From NCBI RefSeq assembly GCF_001429295.1, contig NZ_LMJL01000008.1, positions 1,095,142 to 1,145,049 on the forward strand: 49,908 nucleotides of DNA, written 5' to 3'. This document shows, piece after piece, positions 38,600 through 46,298 of the stretch. The stretch is from Flavobacterium sp. Root935. Lineage in GTDB: Bacteria > Bacteroidota > Bacteroidia > Flavobacteriales > Flavobacteriaceae. Below the pieces are notes generated by a model. That model worked only from the letters and a program-made list of their open reading frames with translations. It was not told the DNA's origin and did not search any database. The translations under genes were made by a program, and so were the position numbers. Within the stretch, counting starts at the first letter, position 1, and each line of letters opens with the position of its first letter.

Positions 38600-40765
38600 T
38601 TAAAGATTCTTCAACTGATTCTCATTTTTATTCTGGCTGATTGTCCAGAAGAAACCAACGAAGAAAAATCTATCTGCGGTTGGTGTTACAGCTTGTCTTT
38701 GATAAACTCCGCTTGGATCTGCTGTTTTGGCATAATCATATCCAAAAACATTTTGTGTTCCTAAAATATTCGAAACAGAGAAGTAAAGAATTTTTTGTGT
38801 GGTTAATAAATAGGCCCAGTTGAAACTTAAACTATTGTAAGATTTTGTTTTTCCGCTCATAAATTGCGTTTGGTTCGGATCATTGTAAGGACGTCCTGAG
38901 CTGTAGCTATTTGTAAAACCTACTTGCGATTTCCAGTCTGTAATAAAATATTTGGTTACAACAGACAAACTATGATTAGCAATAAAACTTGGAGTAGCCA
39001 TGTTTGGAAAGTTTTTATATTGTCTTTCTGAATCGATGTATGAATATGAAATCCAATATTCTAAGTTTTTGTACAAATTGCTGTCTCTCCAAAGTACATC
39101 CAATCCTTTTGCATAACCCGATCCGTTATTATTGAAAACCGAATTGTACTGAATATCTCTTGTATCGTATTGAACTAAATTGCTGTAATCTTTATAATAT
39201 AATTCTGTTCTAAGCAGTTGTCCAGGTTTTGTAAACGTATAATTTAAGATATAATGTCTGGCTTTTTCACTCTCAAACTGATGGTATTTTGAATATTTAA
39301 TATAATCTACAACAGGCGTTTGAGAAAAATCTCCGTAAGCAAACGAGAACTGGCTGCTTTTTGAAACTTTATAACCTAATGAAGCTCTCGGAGCAAAATT
39401 ATTTTCGTTTAACAAACTGTTATTTGAGTATCTCAAACCAACTTTTAAAGCTAGATTTTTAGAGATCGAAAGATCTCCTTCTGTGTAAGCTGCAAAAATA
39501 TTAGAATCGTAGCCATTTGAACCGTTAATAGAAACATTATCATCGAAATTTTCGTTGTATTTGGTAATGAAATAATCTGTACCAAAAGACAATCTAAAAT
39601 GGTTGGAAACCTTTTTGGCAAGTTTCAATTTCAATTGTGCTGCATTTTCGTTGCTGTCAACATCTGTGATATTATATTTCAATTTATTTTTACTGTAACC
39701 GTAACTAATTCCTGAAGTTAACTGCCATCCTGTTCCAAAACTTCCTTTGTATGAAGAATTCAAATAAAAGTTATTATTGTTCATATCGGTTCTGATCGGA
39801 TTTTCGAAATTGATATTTTTCTGATTCAAATCGAATTTCTCTGAGTCGAAAGAAGCGTACAATTTAAAGATTCCATTTGTGAATTTATATCTATAAACCG
39901 TCTCACCTCCAAGAGATTGATAGGGATTATTCCAATCTACATTTTGTGGAATTACTGCTTGATAAGGCGCCAAATTTATATAAGCCATATTGACACTTAA
40001 AGAACTTTTTTCCCATTTTTGAGTATTTCCTACACTCAAACCCACTGTCATTAAACCGATATCTGTTTTTTCGTGATCTTCTTCGTCTTGCGTGTTTAAA
40101 AGTAAAACACTAGATAGAGCTTCGCCATATTCGGCAGAATAACCTCCAGTAGAAAATGCAATTCCACTGAACAAGAAAGGAGAAAATCTGCTTCGAGTTG
40201 GTAAGTTATTGGTTGTCGCTCCGTAAGGCTGCGCAACTCTAATTCCGTCAATAAAAGTCTGTGTTTCATTGGCTTCACCTCCACGAACAAACAAACGTCC
40301 GTCTTCGCCAACAGTTTGTGTGCCAGGTAAAGTTTGTAAAGCTGCCACGATATTTCCTGCAGAACCCGCAGTTGTTACAATATCTAATGGTTTTAAAACA
40401 GAAACCCTTGCTTTGTCTCCAGACTCTAAGGTTCCAGCTGTGATTACAACGGCATCAAGAGCATTAACGTTTTCTCTTAATTTTACCGTTTGATTTTTAT
40501 AATTAGTAACATCAATTTCGGTTTTAAAAGTTTCGAAAAGTAAAAAACTAACTACTATAAATTGATTTCCTTCAGCAGTTGTTTCAAAAGAAAAATCTCC
40601 GGTTTCAGAGCTTGTTGCTCCGTCATAAGTGCCGTCAATATAAATATTAGCACCGGCAACTGGTTTTCCTTTTTGATCTACAACTTTTCCAGAAATAGTA
40701 TTTTGTGCAAAAATTAAAGCTGTAAAAAATAAAAAGCTAATGGTAAAAAATAATTTGGTTTTCAT
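38600..40765 (-). CDS. TonB-dependent outer-membrane receptor
   Basis: A 721-residue protein with signal peptide (cleavage after FAQN near 22). An N-terminal carboxypeptidase-regulatory-like beta-sandwich (about 23-105, ISGKVVDQKGKPVAGANIYI) precedes a plug (VRGGEANETQTFIDGIRVAQ near 175) and a C-terminal 22-strand barrel. The ATG at 40765 is preferred: it gives a clean signal peptide and lies behind a -7 box at 40788; 13 further codons upstream overlap that box. The substrate is unknown, with no SusD, transporter or sugar gene nearby. It is shorter than SusC types. Confidence 0.93.
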   Translation of the reverse strand: MKTKLFFTISFLFFTALIFAQNTISGKVVDQKGKPVAGANIYIDGTYDGATSSETGDFSFETTAEGNQFIVVSFLLFETFKTEIDVTNYKNQTVKLRENVNALDAVVITAGTLESGDKARVSVLKPLDIVTTAGSAGNIVAALQTLPGTQTVGEDGRLFVRGGEANETQTFIDGIRVAQPYGATTNNLPTRSRFSPFLFSGIAFSTGGYSAEYGEALSSVLLLNTQDEEDHEKTDIGLMTVGLSVGNTQKWEKSSLSVNMAYINLAPYQAVIPQNVDWNNPYQSLGGETVYRYKFTNGIFKLYASFDSEKFDLNQKNINFENPIRTDMNNNNFYLNSSYKGSFGTGWQLTSGISYGYSKNKLKYNITDVDSNENAAQLKLKLAKKVSNHFRLSFGTDYFITKYNENFDDNVSINGSNGYDSNIFAAYTEGDLSISKNLALKVGLRYSNNSLLNENNFAPRASLGYKVSKSSQFSFAYGDFSQTPVVDYIKYSKYHQFESEKARHYILNYTFTKPGQLLRTELYYKDYSNLVQYDTRDIQYNSVFNNNGSGYAKGLDVLWRDSNLYKNLEYWISYSYIDSERQYKNFPNMATPSFIANHSLSVVTKYFITDWKSQVGFTNSYSSGRPYNDPNQTQFMSGKTKSYNSLSFNWAYLLTTQKILYFSVSNILGTQNVFGYDYAKTADPSGVYQRQAVTPTADRFFFVGFFWTISQNKNENQLKNL

Positions 40766-40787
40766 ATCATCTTTGGTTTTGATGAAG

Positions 40788-40795
40788 CAAATGTA
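40788..40795 (-). promoter_or_regulatory. Promoter -7 box of the TonB receptor
   Basis: TACATTTG on the minus strand matches TAnnTTTG, 23-30 bp before the ATG at 40765. Confidence 0.6.
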
Positions 40796-40872
40796 TTTTA
40801 ACATTTTCTGTTAAAAAATATATAATAACCCAATTGTAGAATTTCGAGGATGAGTTGTAAATTACTAATTTG

Positions 40873-40880
40873 TATCTTAG
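40873..40880 (+). promoter_or_regulatory. Possible -7 box of the dinB-like unit
   Basis: TATCTTAG has one mismatch to TAnnTTTG and lies 33 bp before the ATG at 40906, the usual distance in this window. Confidence 0.35.
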
Positions 40881-40905
40881 CTATGAAATCCAAAATCATC
40901 ATTTT

Positions 40906-41364
40906 ATGTCAGAAAGTAAACGAATTTCAAATCTATATCAATCCATTTATAATGGTAATCCTTGGCTGGAAGTAAATCTTGCCGATACTTTACAAAATGT
41001 AACAGCAGAGCAGGCTTACAAAAAAGCAAATCCAAATCTTAACACGATTTGGGAAATTGTAAATCATTTGATACAATGGAGAAGAAACATTTTAGAACGC
41101 ATGCAGGGAGAAGTAATTATAACTCCTGACCATAATTATTTTGTACCTGTTCTAGACCCTTCAGAAGCTGCTTGGGAACAATCGCTTCAAACATTGGCAA
41201 AATCTCAAGAATCATGGAATACTTTTTTCGAAGATTTTAATGACGAAGATTTGGCTAAAATTTACGTAAATAATGGCCATACCTATTACGAACACATTCA
41301 CGGAATTATTCAGCATGATGTGTATCATTTAGGTCAGATCGTTATTTTGAAGAAATTGGTTTAA
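40906..41364 (+). CDS. DinB-family protein
   Basis: A 152-residue four-helix protein with the DinB metal site: His in VNHLIQWRRN near residue 55 and two His in HGIIQHDVYHLGQI near 129-141. DinB proteins form Ni/Zn-binding bundles; some are bacillithiol or mycothiol S-transferases. The ATG at 40906 removes 12 codons that overlap the probable promoter. It is followed 55 bp later by a YciI protein. Bacillithiol use occurs in several Bacteroidota, so a thiol transferase role is possible, not shown. Confidence 0.86.
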   Translation: MSESKRISNLYQSIYNGNPWLEVNLADTLQNVTAEQAYKKANPNLNTIWEIVNHLIQWRRNILERMQGEVIITPDHNYFVPVLDPSEAAWEQSLQTLAKSQESWNTFFEDFNDEDLAKIYVNNGHTYYEHIHGIIQHDVYHLGQIVILKKLV

Positions 41365-41419
41365 TTTAATTCATAAAGAATTAACGAAAAATAAAAAACG
41401 AAATCTAAAATATGTTCAT

Positions 41420-41878
41420 ATGAAAAAATCAACACTATTATTATTTTTTTTATTTATGAATGTAATCGGTTTTTCGCAGGAAACTGAAGCCAAATACGAT
41501 GAAAATCTTGCAAAATCTCTTCATGCCGACGAATACGGAATGAAGAAATATGTTTTTTGTCTTTTAAAATCTGGAACCAATACAACAGCTTCAAAAGAAG
41601 AAACCAAAAAACTTTTTGAGGGACATATGGCCAACATCAATAAATTAGCAAAAGAAGGAAAACTGGTTGTTGCTGGCCCTTTTATGAAAAACGACAGAAA
41701 TTATAGGGGCATTTATATTTTTAATGTAGAAACTATAGAAGAAGCAAAGGCACTTGTTGCAACAGATCCTGCCATAAAAGCCAATTTACTCGAAGCTGAA
41801 TTAACACCTTGGTATGCCACTGCCGCCTTATTGGAAACTTTAAAAATACATGAAAAAATCGCCAAGACGAAAATGTAA
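41420..41878 (+). CDS. Exported YciI-domain protein
   Basis: A 152-residue protein with a signal peptide (hydrophobic 5-17, cleavage after GFSQ near 19). A YCII domain follows, with FEGHMANINKLAKEGKLVVA near residue 68 and FVGPF-like GPFMKNDRNYRGIYIF after it. YciI domains have a conserved His-Asp pair and a ferredoxin-like fold. Most members are cytoplasmic, so the export signal is unusual although not rare in Bacteroidota. It is 3 bp upstream of an acetyltransferase gene. Function is unknown. Confidence 0.82.
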   Translation: MKKSTLLLFFLFMNVIGFSQETEAKYDENLAKSLHADEYGMKKYVFCLLKSGTNTTASKEETKKLFEGHMANINKLAKEGKLVVAGPFMKNDRNYRGIYIFNVETIEEAKALVATDPAIKANLLEAELTPWYATAALLETLKIHEKIAKTKM

Positions 41879-41881
41879 TAA

Positions 41882-42457
41882 ATGAAAACAGAAAAAGAAA
41901 AAATGATCTCTGGCGAATACTATAATGCGTTTGATCAAGAACTTGTCAAAGGACGTAGAACAGCCAAAAATCTTTTGCATACTCTTAATGTAAAAGAATA
42001 TAGAGTAACCAAAAAAGCAAAAGAAATTCTAAAAGAACTTATTCCAAATACTGGAGATGGTTTTTACATAGAGCCTCCCTTTCACTGTGATTACGGTTAT
42101 AATATTTTTTGTGGTGACAATGTTTATTTTAACGTAAATTGCGTGGTTCTGGATTGTGCTCCAGTAAATATCGGATCAAATGTATTTATTGCACCAAATG
42201 TTCAAATCTACACAGCTTCACATCCGCTTGACGCTGAATTAAGAAAAACGCTTGAAAATGCTTACCCAGTTACCATTGGAGACGATTGCTGGATTGGCGG
42301 AAATTCAGTTATTTGTCCAGGTGTTACAATTGGAAAAGGCTGTGTTATTGGCGCCGGATCGGTTGTGACAAAAGATATTCCAGACAATTCATTAGCGGTT
42401 GGAAACCCAGCAAAAGTAATTAGAAAATTAAATCAAGAACCTGAATCAAAAAAATAA
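41882..42457 (+). CDS. Maltose/nodulation-type O-acetyltransferase
   Basis: A 191-residue hexapeptide-repeat enzyme of the Maa/NodL group. The N-terminal cap MISGEYYNAFDQELVKGR is the Mac domain, followed by left-handed beta-helix coils (YNIFCGDNVYFNVNCVVLDC near 78). The catalytic His is in YTASHPLDAE near 115, and the acetyl-CoA loop IGGNSVICPGVTIGKGCVIG spans about 140-160. It transfers acetyl from acetyl-CoA to a sugar hydroxyl. It overlaps the next gene by one base (TAATG), so the two are translated together. Confidence 0.92.
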   Translation: MKTEKEKMISGEYYNAFDQELVKGRRTAKNLLHTLNVKEYRVTKKAKEILKELIPNTGDGFYIEPPFHCDYGYNIFCGDNVYFNVNCVVLDCAPVNIGSNVFIAPNVQIYTASHPLDAELRKTLENAYPVTIGDDCWIGGNSVICPGVTIGKGCVIGAGSVVTKDIPDNSLAVGNPAKVIRKLNQEPESKK

Positions 42458-42846
42458 TGCTTACCCTTAATAAAGTTCATCATATTGCCATTTTGTGCTC
42501 AGATTACGAAAAATCTAAATACTTCTACACCCAGATTTTAGGGTTAACAATTATTAGAGAAATTTATCGCGAAAAACGTCAATCTTATAAATTAGATTTG
42601 GCTTTAAATGGTTCTTATGTAGTTGAATTGTTTTCATTCCCGAATCCGCCGCAAAGACCTTCAAGACCTGAAGCTGTTGGTTTAAGACATTTGGCTTTTG
42701 AAGTAATTAATTTAGAAGAAACTATTGCCTTTTTAACTTCAAAAAATATAGAATCAGAACCAATCAGAATCGATGAAACCACCGATAAACGTTTTACTTT
42801 TATTGCAGATCCTGATTTATTGCCGATCGAGTTTTATGAGAGATAG
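42457..42846 (+). CDS. VOC-family protein (glyoxalase-like, SMU1112c type)
   Basis: A 129-residue vicinal-oxygen-chelate protein with the two beta-alpha-beta-beta-beta modules. Metal-ligand positions are His8 in VHHIAILC, Glu in YVVELFSF near 57, His in LRHLAFEV near 78, and Glu in LPIEFYER near 126. The LGLTIIREIYREKRQSYKLD run is characteristic of the SMU1112c/YwkD group. Reaction unknown. The start codon overlaps the preceding stop codon. Confidence 0.88.
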   Translation: MLTLNKVHHIAILCSDYEKSKYFYTQILGLTIIREIYREKRQSYKLDLALNGSYVVELFSFPNPPQRPSRPEAVGLRHLAFEVINLEETIAFLTSKNIESEPIRIDETTDKRFTFIADPDLLPIEFYER

Positions 42847-42854
42847 ATAATGAG

Positions 42855-42977
42855 AGGTGCAAAGGCTCAAAGTTGCAAAGCTTCAGAGGTTTTTCATTTA
42901 ACGAATACACCTACATAAATGCGAGAACTTTGCAAATAAAGCAAACAAAAACTTTGCGCCTTGGCGACTTTGTGGCA
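42855..42977. repeat. CAAAG inverted array after the VOC gene
   Basis: GGTGCAAAGGCTCAAAGTTG and GCAAAG at the left, then AACTTTGCAAATAAAG, and AACTTTGCGCCTTGGCGACT at the right. Same word family as 38333-38431 but with a longer spacer. Confidence 0.6.
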
Positions 42978-43065
42978 ACACGTTTAACCTGAACGAATTT
43001 TCTTGTTTATATCGGTTTTAACACACTAAATTGATTATTTCTTATAAAAAACCAATTTTGATGCT

Positions 43066-43073
43066 TAATTTTG
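43066..43073 (+). promoter_or_regulatory. Promoter -7 box of the ClC gene
   Basis: TAATTTTG matches TAnnTTTG, 48 bp before the ATG. Confidence 0.5.
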
Positions 43074-43113
43074 TGATCCGCATAAAAAAAATGCGATTTC
43101 AAATTTACTTCTG

Positions 43114-44388
43114 ATGAACAAAACGGCGCAAATCAAAAAAAATCATCAATTTATAAAATTCCGAAAATTAGTTATTGTTTCTATTTTAATTGGCTTCCTT
43201 TCTGCCTTTCTTGGAATTTCTCTAAAAAAAATAACCGAATATTACGAAGAAATCTTCTTTCACCAAGTATCGGTTCATCCACTGTTTTACATTTTATTTC
43301 CAGTTTTCGGATTATCTGTAATTTATTTTCTGAGACGATATCTTTTTAAGAAAAAAGAAAATAAAGGAATCAAAGAGGTTTTTGAAAGCACAAAAACCGC
43401 AAAAAATCTTCCTTCATATAAAATTCCATCTCATTTTATAAACGGATTATTAACTGTAATTTTTGGAGGTTCAACAGGAATCGAAGTTTCTACAGTTGTA
43501 GCCACAGCAACAATTGGTTCTGTTGCACACGAAAAAGAAAATGTTTTCCGTCAATACAAAACAGAGTTAATCTGCGCCGGAGTTGCTGCTGGTGTAACGG
43601 CACTTTTCAGCAGTCCGATTGCGGGAATATTGTTTGCTTTTGAAGTTATTTCCAGAAAAGTAACACGTGCATTTATAATTTCAAATGTAATTGCTGTTTC
43701 AATTGCTTTTGGCTTACTTAATATTTTAAAAGAAGAACCTCTATTTGCTGTATCTATTACAACTTGGCATTTAAAAGCGATTCCGTATTTTATTCTTTTA
43801 GGAATTTTAGCTGGAATGAATTCTGTTTATTTGACTAAATGCGTTTTATTTTTCAAATCTCAATTCGGAAAAATAAATACCCATTATTATAAAATTATTA
43901 TCGGATCTGCTGTTTTGAGTATCTCACTTTTTATTTTCCCTCAATTATACGGAGAAGGATATCATGCTATAAAAGGGATTTTTAGCACCAGCCAGCTTCC
44001 TTTAACCATAACGTTGGCACTGACATTTATAGGAATCTTGGTTTTAAAACCAATTGTTACTTCAGTAACTCTTGCCTCTGGAGGTGACGGCGGCGTATTT
44101 GCTCCAAGTTTATTTATTGGTGCATTTTTAGGATTGTTATTAGCATCAATATTAAACAGTCTTTTTCATGTAAATGTAATTCCAGTAAATTTCATGATCA
44201 TCGGAATGGCAGCTGTTTTAAGCGCCAGTATTCATGCTCCGTTTACAGCAATATTTTTAGTCTGCGGATTAACAAACGATTATACTCTCTTTTTACCAAT
44301 TCTTATAGTTTGCTTAATTTCAAAATACACTGCGAAAACAATATATCCATACACTGTATATAGTTACGCGCCAAGCTTGACTAAATAA
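43114..44388 (+). CDS. ClC-family chloride channel/transporter
   Basis: A 424-residue membrane protein with the ClC fold, about 11-12 helices with internal antiparallel repeat. Selectivity motifs are NKGIKEV near residue 88 (GSGIPE position) and GGSTGIEVSTVV near 118, whose Glu aligns with the gating Glu of EcClC. The later filter is ASGGDGGVFAPSLFIGAFLG near 324. There are no C-terminal CBS domains. An exchanger of chloride or fluoride for protons is likely. It is followed by an HPP protein 105 bp downstream. Confidence 0.93.
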   Translation: MNKTAQIKKNHQFIKFRKLVIVSILIGFLSAFLGISLKKITEYYEEIFFHQVSVHPLFYILFPVFGLSVIYFLRRYLFKKKENKGIKEVFESTKTAKNLPSYKIPSHFINGLLTVIFGGSTGIEVSTVVATATIGSVAHEKENVFRQYKTELICAGVAAGVTALFSSPIAGILFAFEVISRKVTRAFIISNVIAVSIAFGLLNILKEEPLFAVSITTWHLKAIPYFILLGILAGMNSVYLTKCVLFFKSQFGKINTHYYKIIIGSAVLSISLFIFPQLYGEGYHAIKGIFSTSQLPLTITLALTFIGILVLKPIVTSVTLASGGDGGVFAPSLFIGAFLGLLLASILNSLFHVNVIPVNFMIIGMAAVLSASIHAPFTAIFLVCGLTNDYTLFLPILIVCLISKYTAKTIYPYTVYSYAPSLTK

Positions 44389-44493
44389 ATAATTTAGCCA
44401 CAGATTTCACAGATTAAAACGATTAAAAAATCTTTATGTATCGTTGAAATCTATTGCAAAAAATATCAAAGTTTTACAATAAATACCACATAA

Positions 44494-45093
44494 ATGCCCA
44501 CTCAAAAAATTAGAAGAAGCTACAGAAAAACACGTTACATTCTTTATAAAGAAACTTTAATTGATTATAAAGAACATTTTTGGTCCTTTTTAGGTTCATT
44601 TGTTGGTATCGGAATTCTAGCTTATCTTGAATCTTCTCATTTTTCGGGGAGTGATGTTGTGTATTTAATTGGTTCTTTTGGTGCCTCGAGTGTTTTGATT
44701 TACGGAATTATTCAAAGTCCGTTTTCGCAGCCGAGAAATTTAGTTGGCGGTCATGTTATTTCGGCTTTTATAGGTGTCACTATAAATAAGCTTGTACCCG
44801 ATATTGTTTGGATCTCTGCTCCTCTGGCAGTTTCACTCTCTATTATTTTCATGCAGATTACAAAAACCCTTCATCCGCCGGGAGGTGCTACTGCTTTGAT
44901 TGCAGTTACAGGTTCAACACAAATAAAAGCTTTAGGATATATGTATGTGATTTCGCCAGTTTTAGTTGGTGTGCTTATTTTACTTTTAACGGCTTTAGTT
45001 TTTAATAATCTGACTTCCAGCAGAAGTTATCCTAGTCATAGTACTTATCATAAACATTATCATAAAATTAGAAAAAGATTGACTGGAAGGTAA
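44494..45093 (+). CDS. HPP-family membrane protein
   Basis: A 199-residue protein with four hydrophobic helices and the family motif, THLHPPGGAT-like TLHPPGGATALIAVTGS at about residues 125-141. It also has SFGASSVLIYGIIQSPFSQP near 67. HPP proteins are inner-membrane proteins; characterised plant and cyanobacterial members transport nitrite. The tail is basic and histidine-rich (HSTYHKHYHKIRKR). It lies behind the ClC gene on the same strand, and both handle anions, which may be more than coincidence. Confidence 0.9.
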   Translation: MPTQKIRRSYRKTRYILYKETLIDYKEHFWSFLGSFVGIGILAYLESSHFSGSDVVYLIGSFGASSVLIYGIIQSPFSQPRNLVGGHVISAFIGVTINKLVPDIVWISAPLAVSLSIIFMQITKTLHPPGGATALIAVTGSTQIKALGYMYVISPVLVGVLILLLTALVFNNLTSSRSYPSHSTYHKHYHKIRKRLTGR

Positions 45094-45107
45094 TTCTCAT
45101 TCCTATT

Positions 45108-45134
45108 CCTACAAGGTTTTGAAAACCTTGCAGG
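45108..45134. terminator. Hairpin after the HPP gene
   Basis: A 13-nt arm pair with one mismatch around a single G (CAAGGTTTT-G-AAAACCTTG core). It has no T-run on the plus strand. It belongs to the same family as 11820-11852. Confidence 0.45.
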
Positions 45135-45224
45135 AGCGCCAACTAAATAAACTACCGTAAATCAAAACATTAAAATCTTTTCAACAAATCTCAATTCACA
45201 ATTCGTATTTCGTTTTTTATATTT

Positions 45225-45232
45225 TACCTTTG
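45225..45232 (+). promoter_or_regulatory. Promoter -7 box of the pRiA4b-like gene
   Basis: TACCTTTG matches TAnnTTTG, 31 bp before the ATG. Confidence 0.6.
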
Positions 45233-45255
45233 ACCTCTCAATAAAAACAAATGTT

Positions 45256-45795
45256 ATGGTTTATAAATTTAGAGTAATTCTAGACGCCGAAGAAGATATT
45301 TTTAGAGACATTGCAATTCTTGAAGATGATACTCTTGAGGATTTACATAATGCAATCTTCAACGCTTTTGGCTTTGACGGATCAGAAGTCGCTTCATTTT
45401 ATACTTGTGATGAAACTTGGAATCAAGAAGATGAAATTCCGCTTTTTGATACTGGAGATGTTCCTGGCGAAATAAGAACCATGAATGATTATCCTTTGTC
45501 TAGTATCTTAGATCGCGAAAACACTAAAATTATCTACGTTTACGATTTCATCAGTATGTGGACTTTCTTAGTTGAATTAGCTGCTATCGAAGAGGAAGCC
45601 GTTAGAGCTGTTTATCCTGAAACTTTGTTCTCTCACGGTGAAATGCCAGACGAGGCTGTCGAAAAAAACTTTGAAGCTGATATGCACGACGATATCTACG
45701 GAGAATTTGAAGACGACCTAGACGAAGACGATCTTGATATGTTCGAAGGCGACGACAGCTTCGAAGATTATGGATTTGAGGAGAATTGGAATTAA
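45256..45795 (+). CDS. pRiA4b ORF-3-like acidic protein
   Basis: A 179-residue very acidic protein. The N-terminal part (about 1-120) fits the plasmid pRiA4b ORF-3-like/IS1096 TnpR-like family: YKFRVILDAEEDIFRDIAIL, then LEDLHNAIFNAFGFDGSEVA near 31, and DEIPLFDTG near 62. The last 45 residues are almost all Asp, Glu and Phe (DDLDEDDLDMFEGDD) and probably disordered. Despite the mobile-element name, chromosomal copies are standard in Bacteroidota. The function is unknown. Confidence 0.85.
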   Translation: MVYKFRVILDAEEDIFRDIAILEDDTLEDLHNAIFNAFGFDGSEVASFYTCDETWNQEDEIPLFDTGDVPGEIRTMNDYPLSSILDRENTKIIYVYDFISMWTFLVELAAIEEEAVRAVYPETLFSHGEMPDEAVEKNFEADMHDDIYGEFEDDLDEDDLDMFEGDDSFEDYGFEENWN

Positions 45796-45800
45796 TTTTT

Positions 45801-45835
45801 GAGGTTCTAAGGTTCTGAGAGGCTAAGGTTCTAAG
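45801..45835. repeat. TTCTAAG array, left of the four-helix-bundle gene
   Basis: GAGGTTCTAAGGTTCTGAG then AGGCTAAGGTTCTAAG. It is inverted relative to 46253-46288 on the other side of the gene. Confidence 0.7.
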
Positions 45836-45891
45836 TTTTTATTTTGAAAGTTTTTTCTTATTTTTAATTCTTCGAATTAAAAATATTTAAT

Positions 45892-46251
45892 ATGAGTAAT
45901 TTTAGAAGTCTGCTTATATGGCAGAAATCAATGGCCTTGATAACCAAAATTTATTTTTCAACAAACAATTTTCCAAAAGAAGAAATTTTCGGATTAACTT
46001 CACAAATTAGACGCTGTTCAATTTCTATCCCAAGCAATATTGCAGAAGGATTTGGAAGAGAAAGCGATAAAGATCTTTTACGTTTTTTAAACATTTCAGT
46101 CGGATCATTATTCGAAATGCAGACGCAGTTAGAAATTGCAAAAAATATATCTTATCTAAAAGAACAAGATTTTAACAACTTATATGAGGACAGCCGCGAA
46201 GTAGAAAGAATGTTAGTTTCTTTTATTAAAAAAATAAAAGACAGAAACTAA
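45892..46251 (+). CDS. Four-helix-bundle protein (23S rRNA IVP/S23 family)
   Basis: A 119-residue protein with the family signature SLLIWQKSMALITKIY at about residues 6-21. LTSQIRRCSISIPSNIAEGF follows near 35, and RFLNISVGSLFEMQTQLEIA near 64. These proteins form pentameric four-helix bundles and were first found encoded in 23S rRNA intervening sequences; related Avd proteins help diversity-generating retroelements. No rRNA or reverse transcriptase is present here. The gene is a single-gene island exactly framed by inverted TTCTAAG arrays. Function is unknown. Confidence 0.92.
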   Translation: MSNFRSLLIWQKSMALITKIYFSTNNFPKEEIFGLTSQIRRCSISIPSNIAEGFGRESDKDLLRFLNISVGSLFEMQTQLEIAKNISYLKEQDFNNLYEDSREVERMLVSFIKKIKDRN

Positions 46252-46252
46252 A

Positions 46253-46288
46253 CCTTAGTACCTTAGCATCTTAGAACCTCAGCACCTA
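46253..46288. repeat. TTCTAAG array, right of the four-helix-bundle gene
   Basis: CCTTAGTACCTTAGCATC, then TTAGAACCTCAGCACC. It begins about 2 bp after the stop codon and mirrors 45801-45835. Confidence 0.7.
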
Positions 46289-46298
46289 AACAAAAAAA

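Noticed and set aside
40766..40804. Thirteen-codon extension of the TonB receptor
   Set aside because: It overlaps the -7 box and would spoil the signal peptide.
41420..42846. YciI, acetyltransferase and VOC cluster as a new pathway
   Set aside because: The genes are packed closely but each is a generic family with no shared substrate visible, so a pathway claim is unsupported.
45256..45795. Transposon gene because of the IS1096/pRiA4b family name
   Set aside because: No transposase or element ends nearby; chromosomal copies of this family are ordinary in Bacteroidota.
45892..46251. Diversity-generating retroelement accessory (Avd)
   Set aside because: No reverse transcriptase, template repeat or variable gene is in the window.
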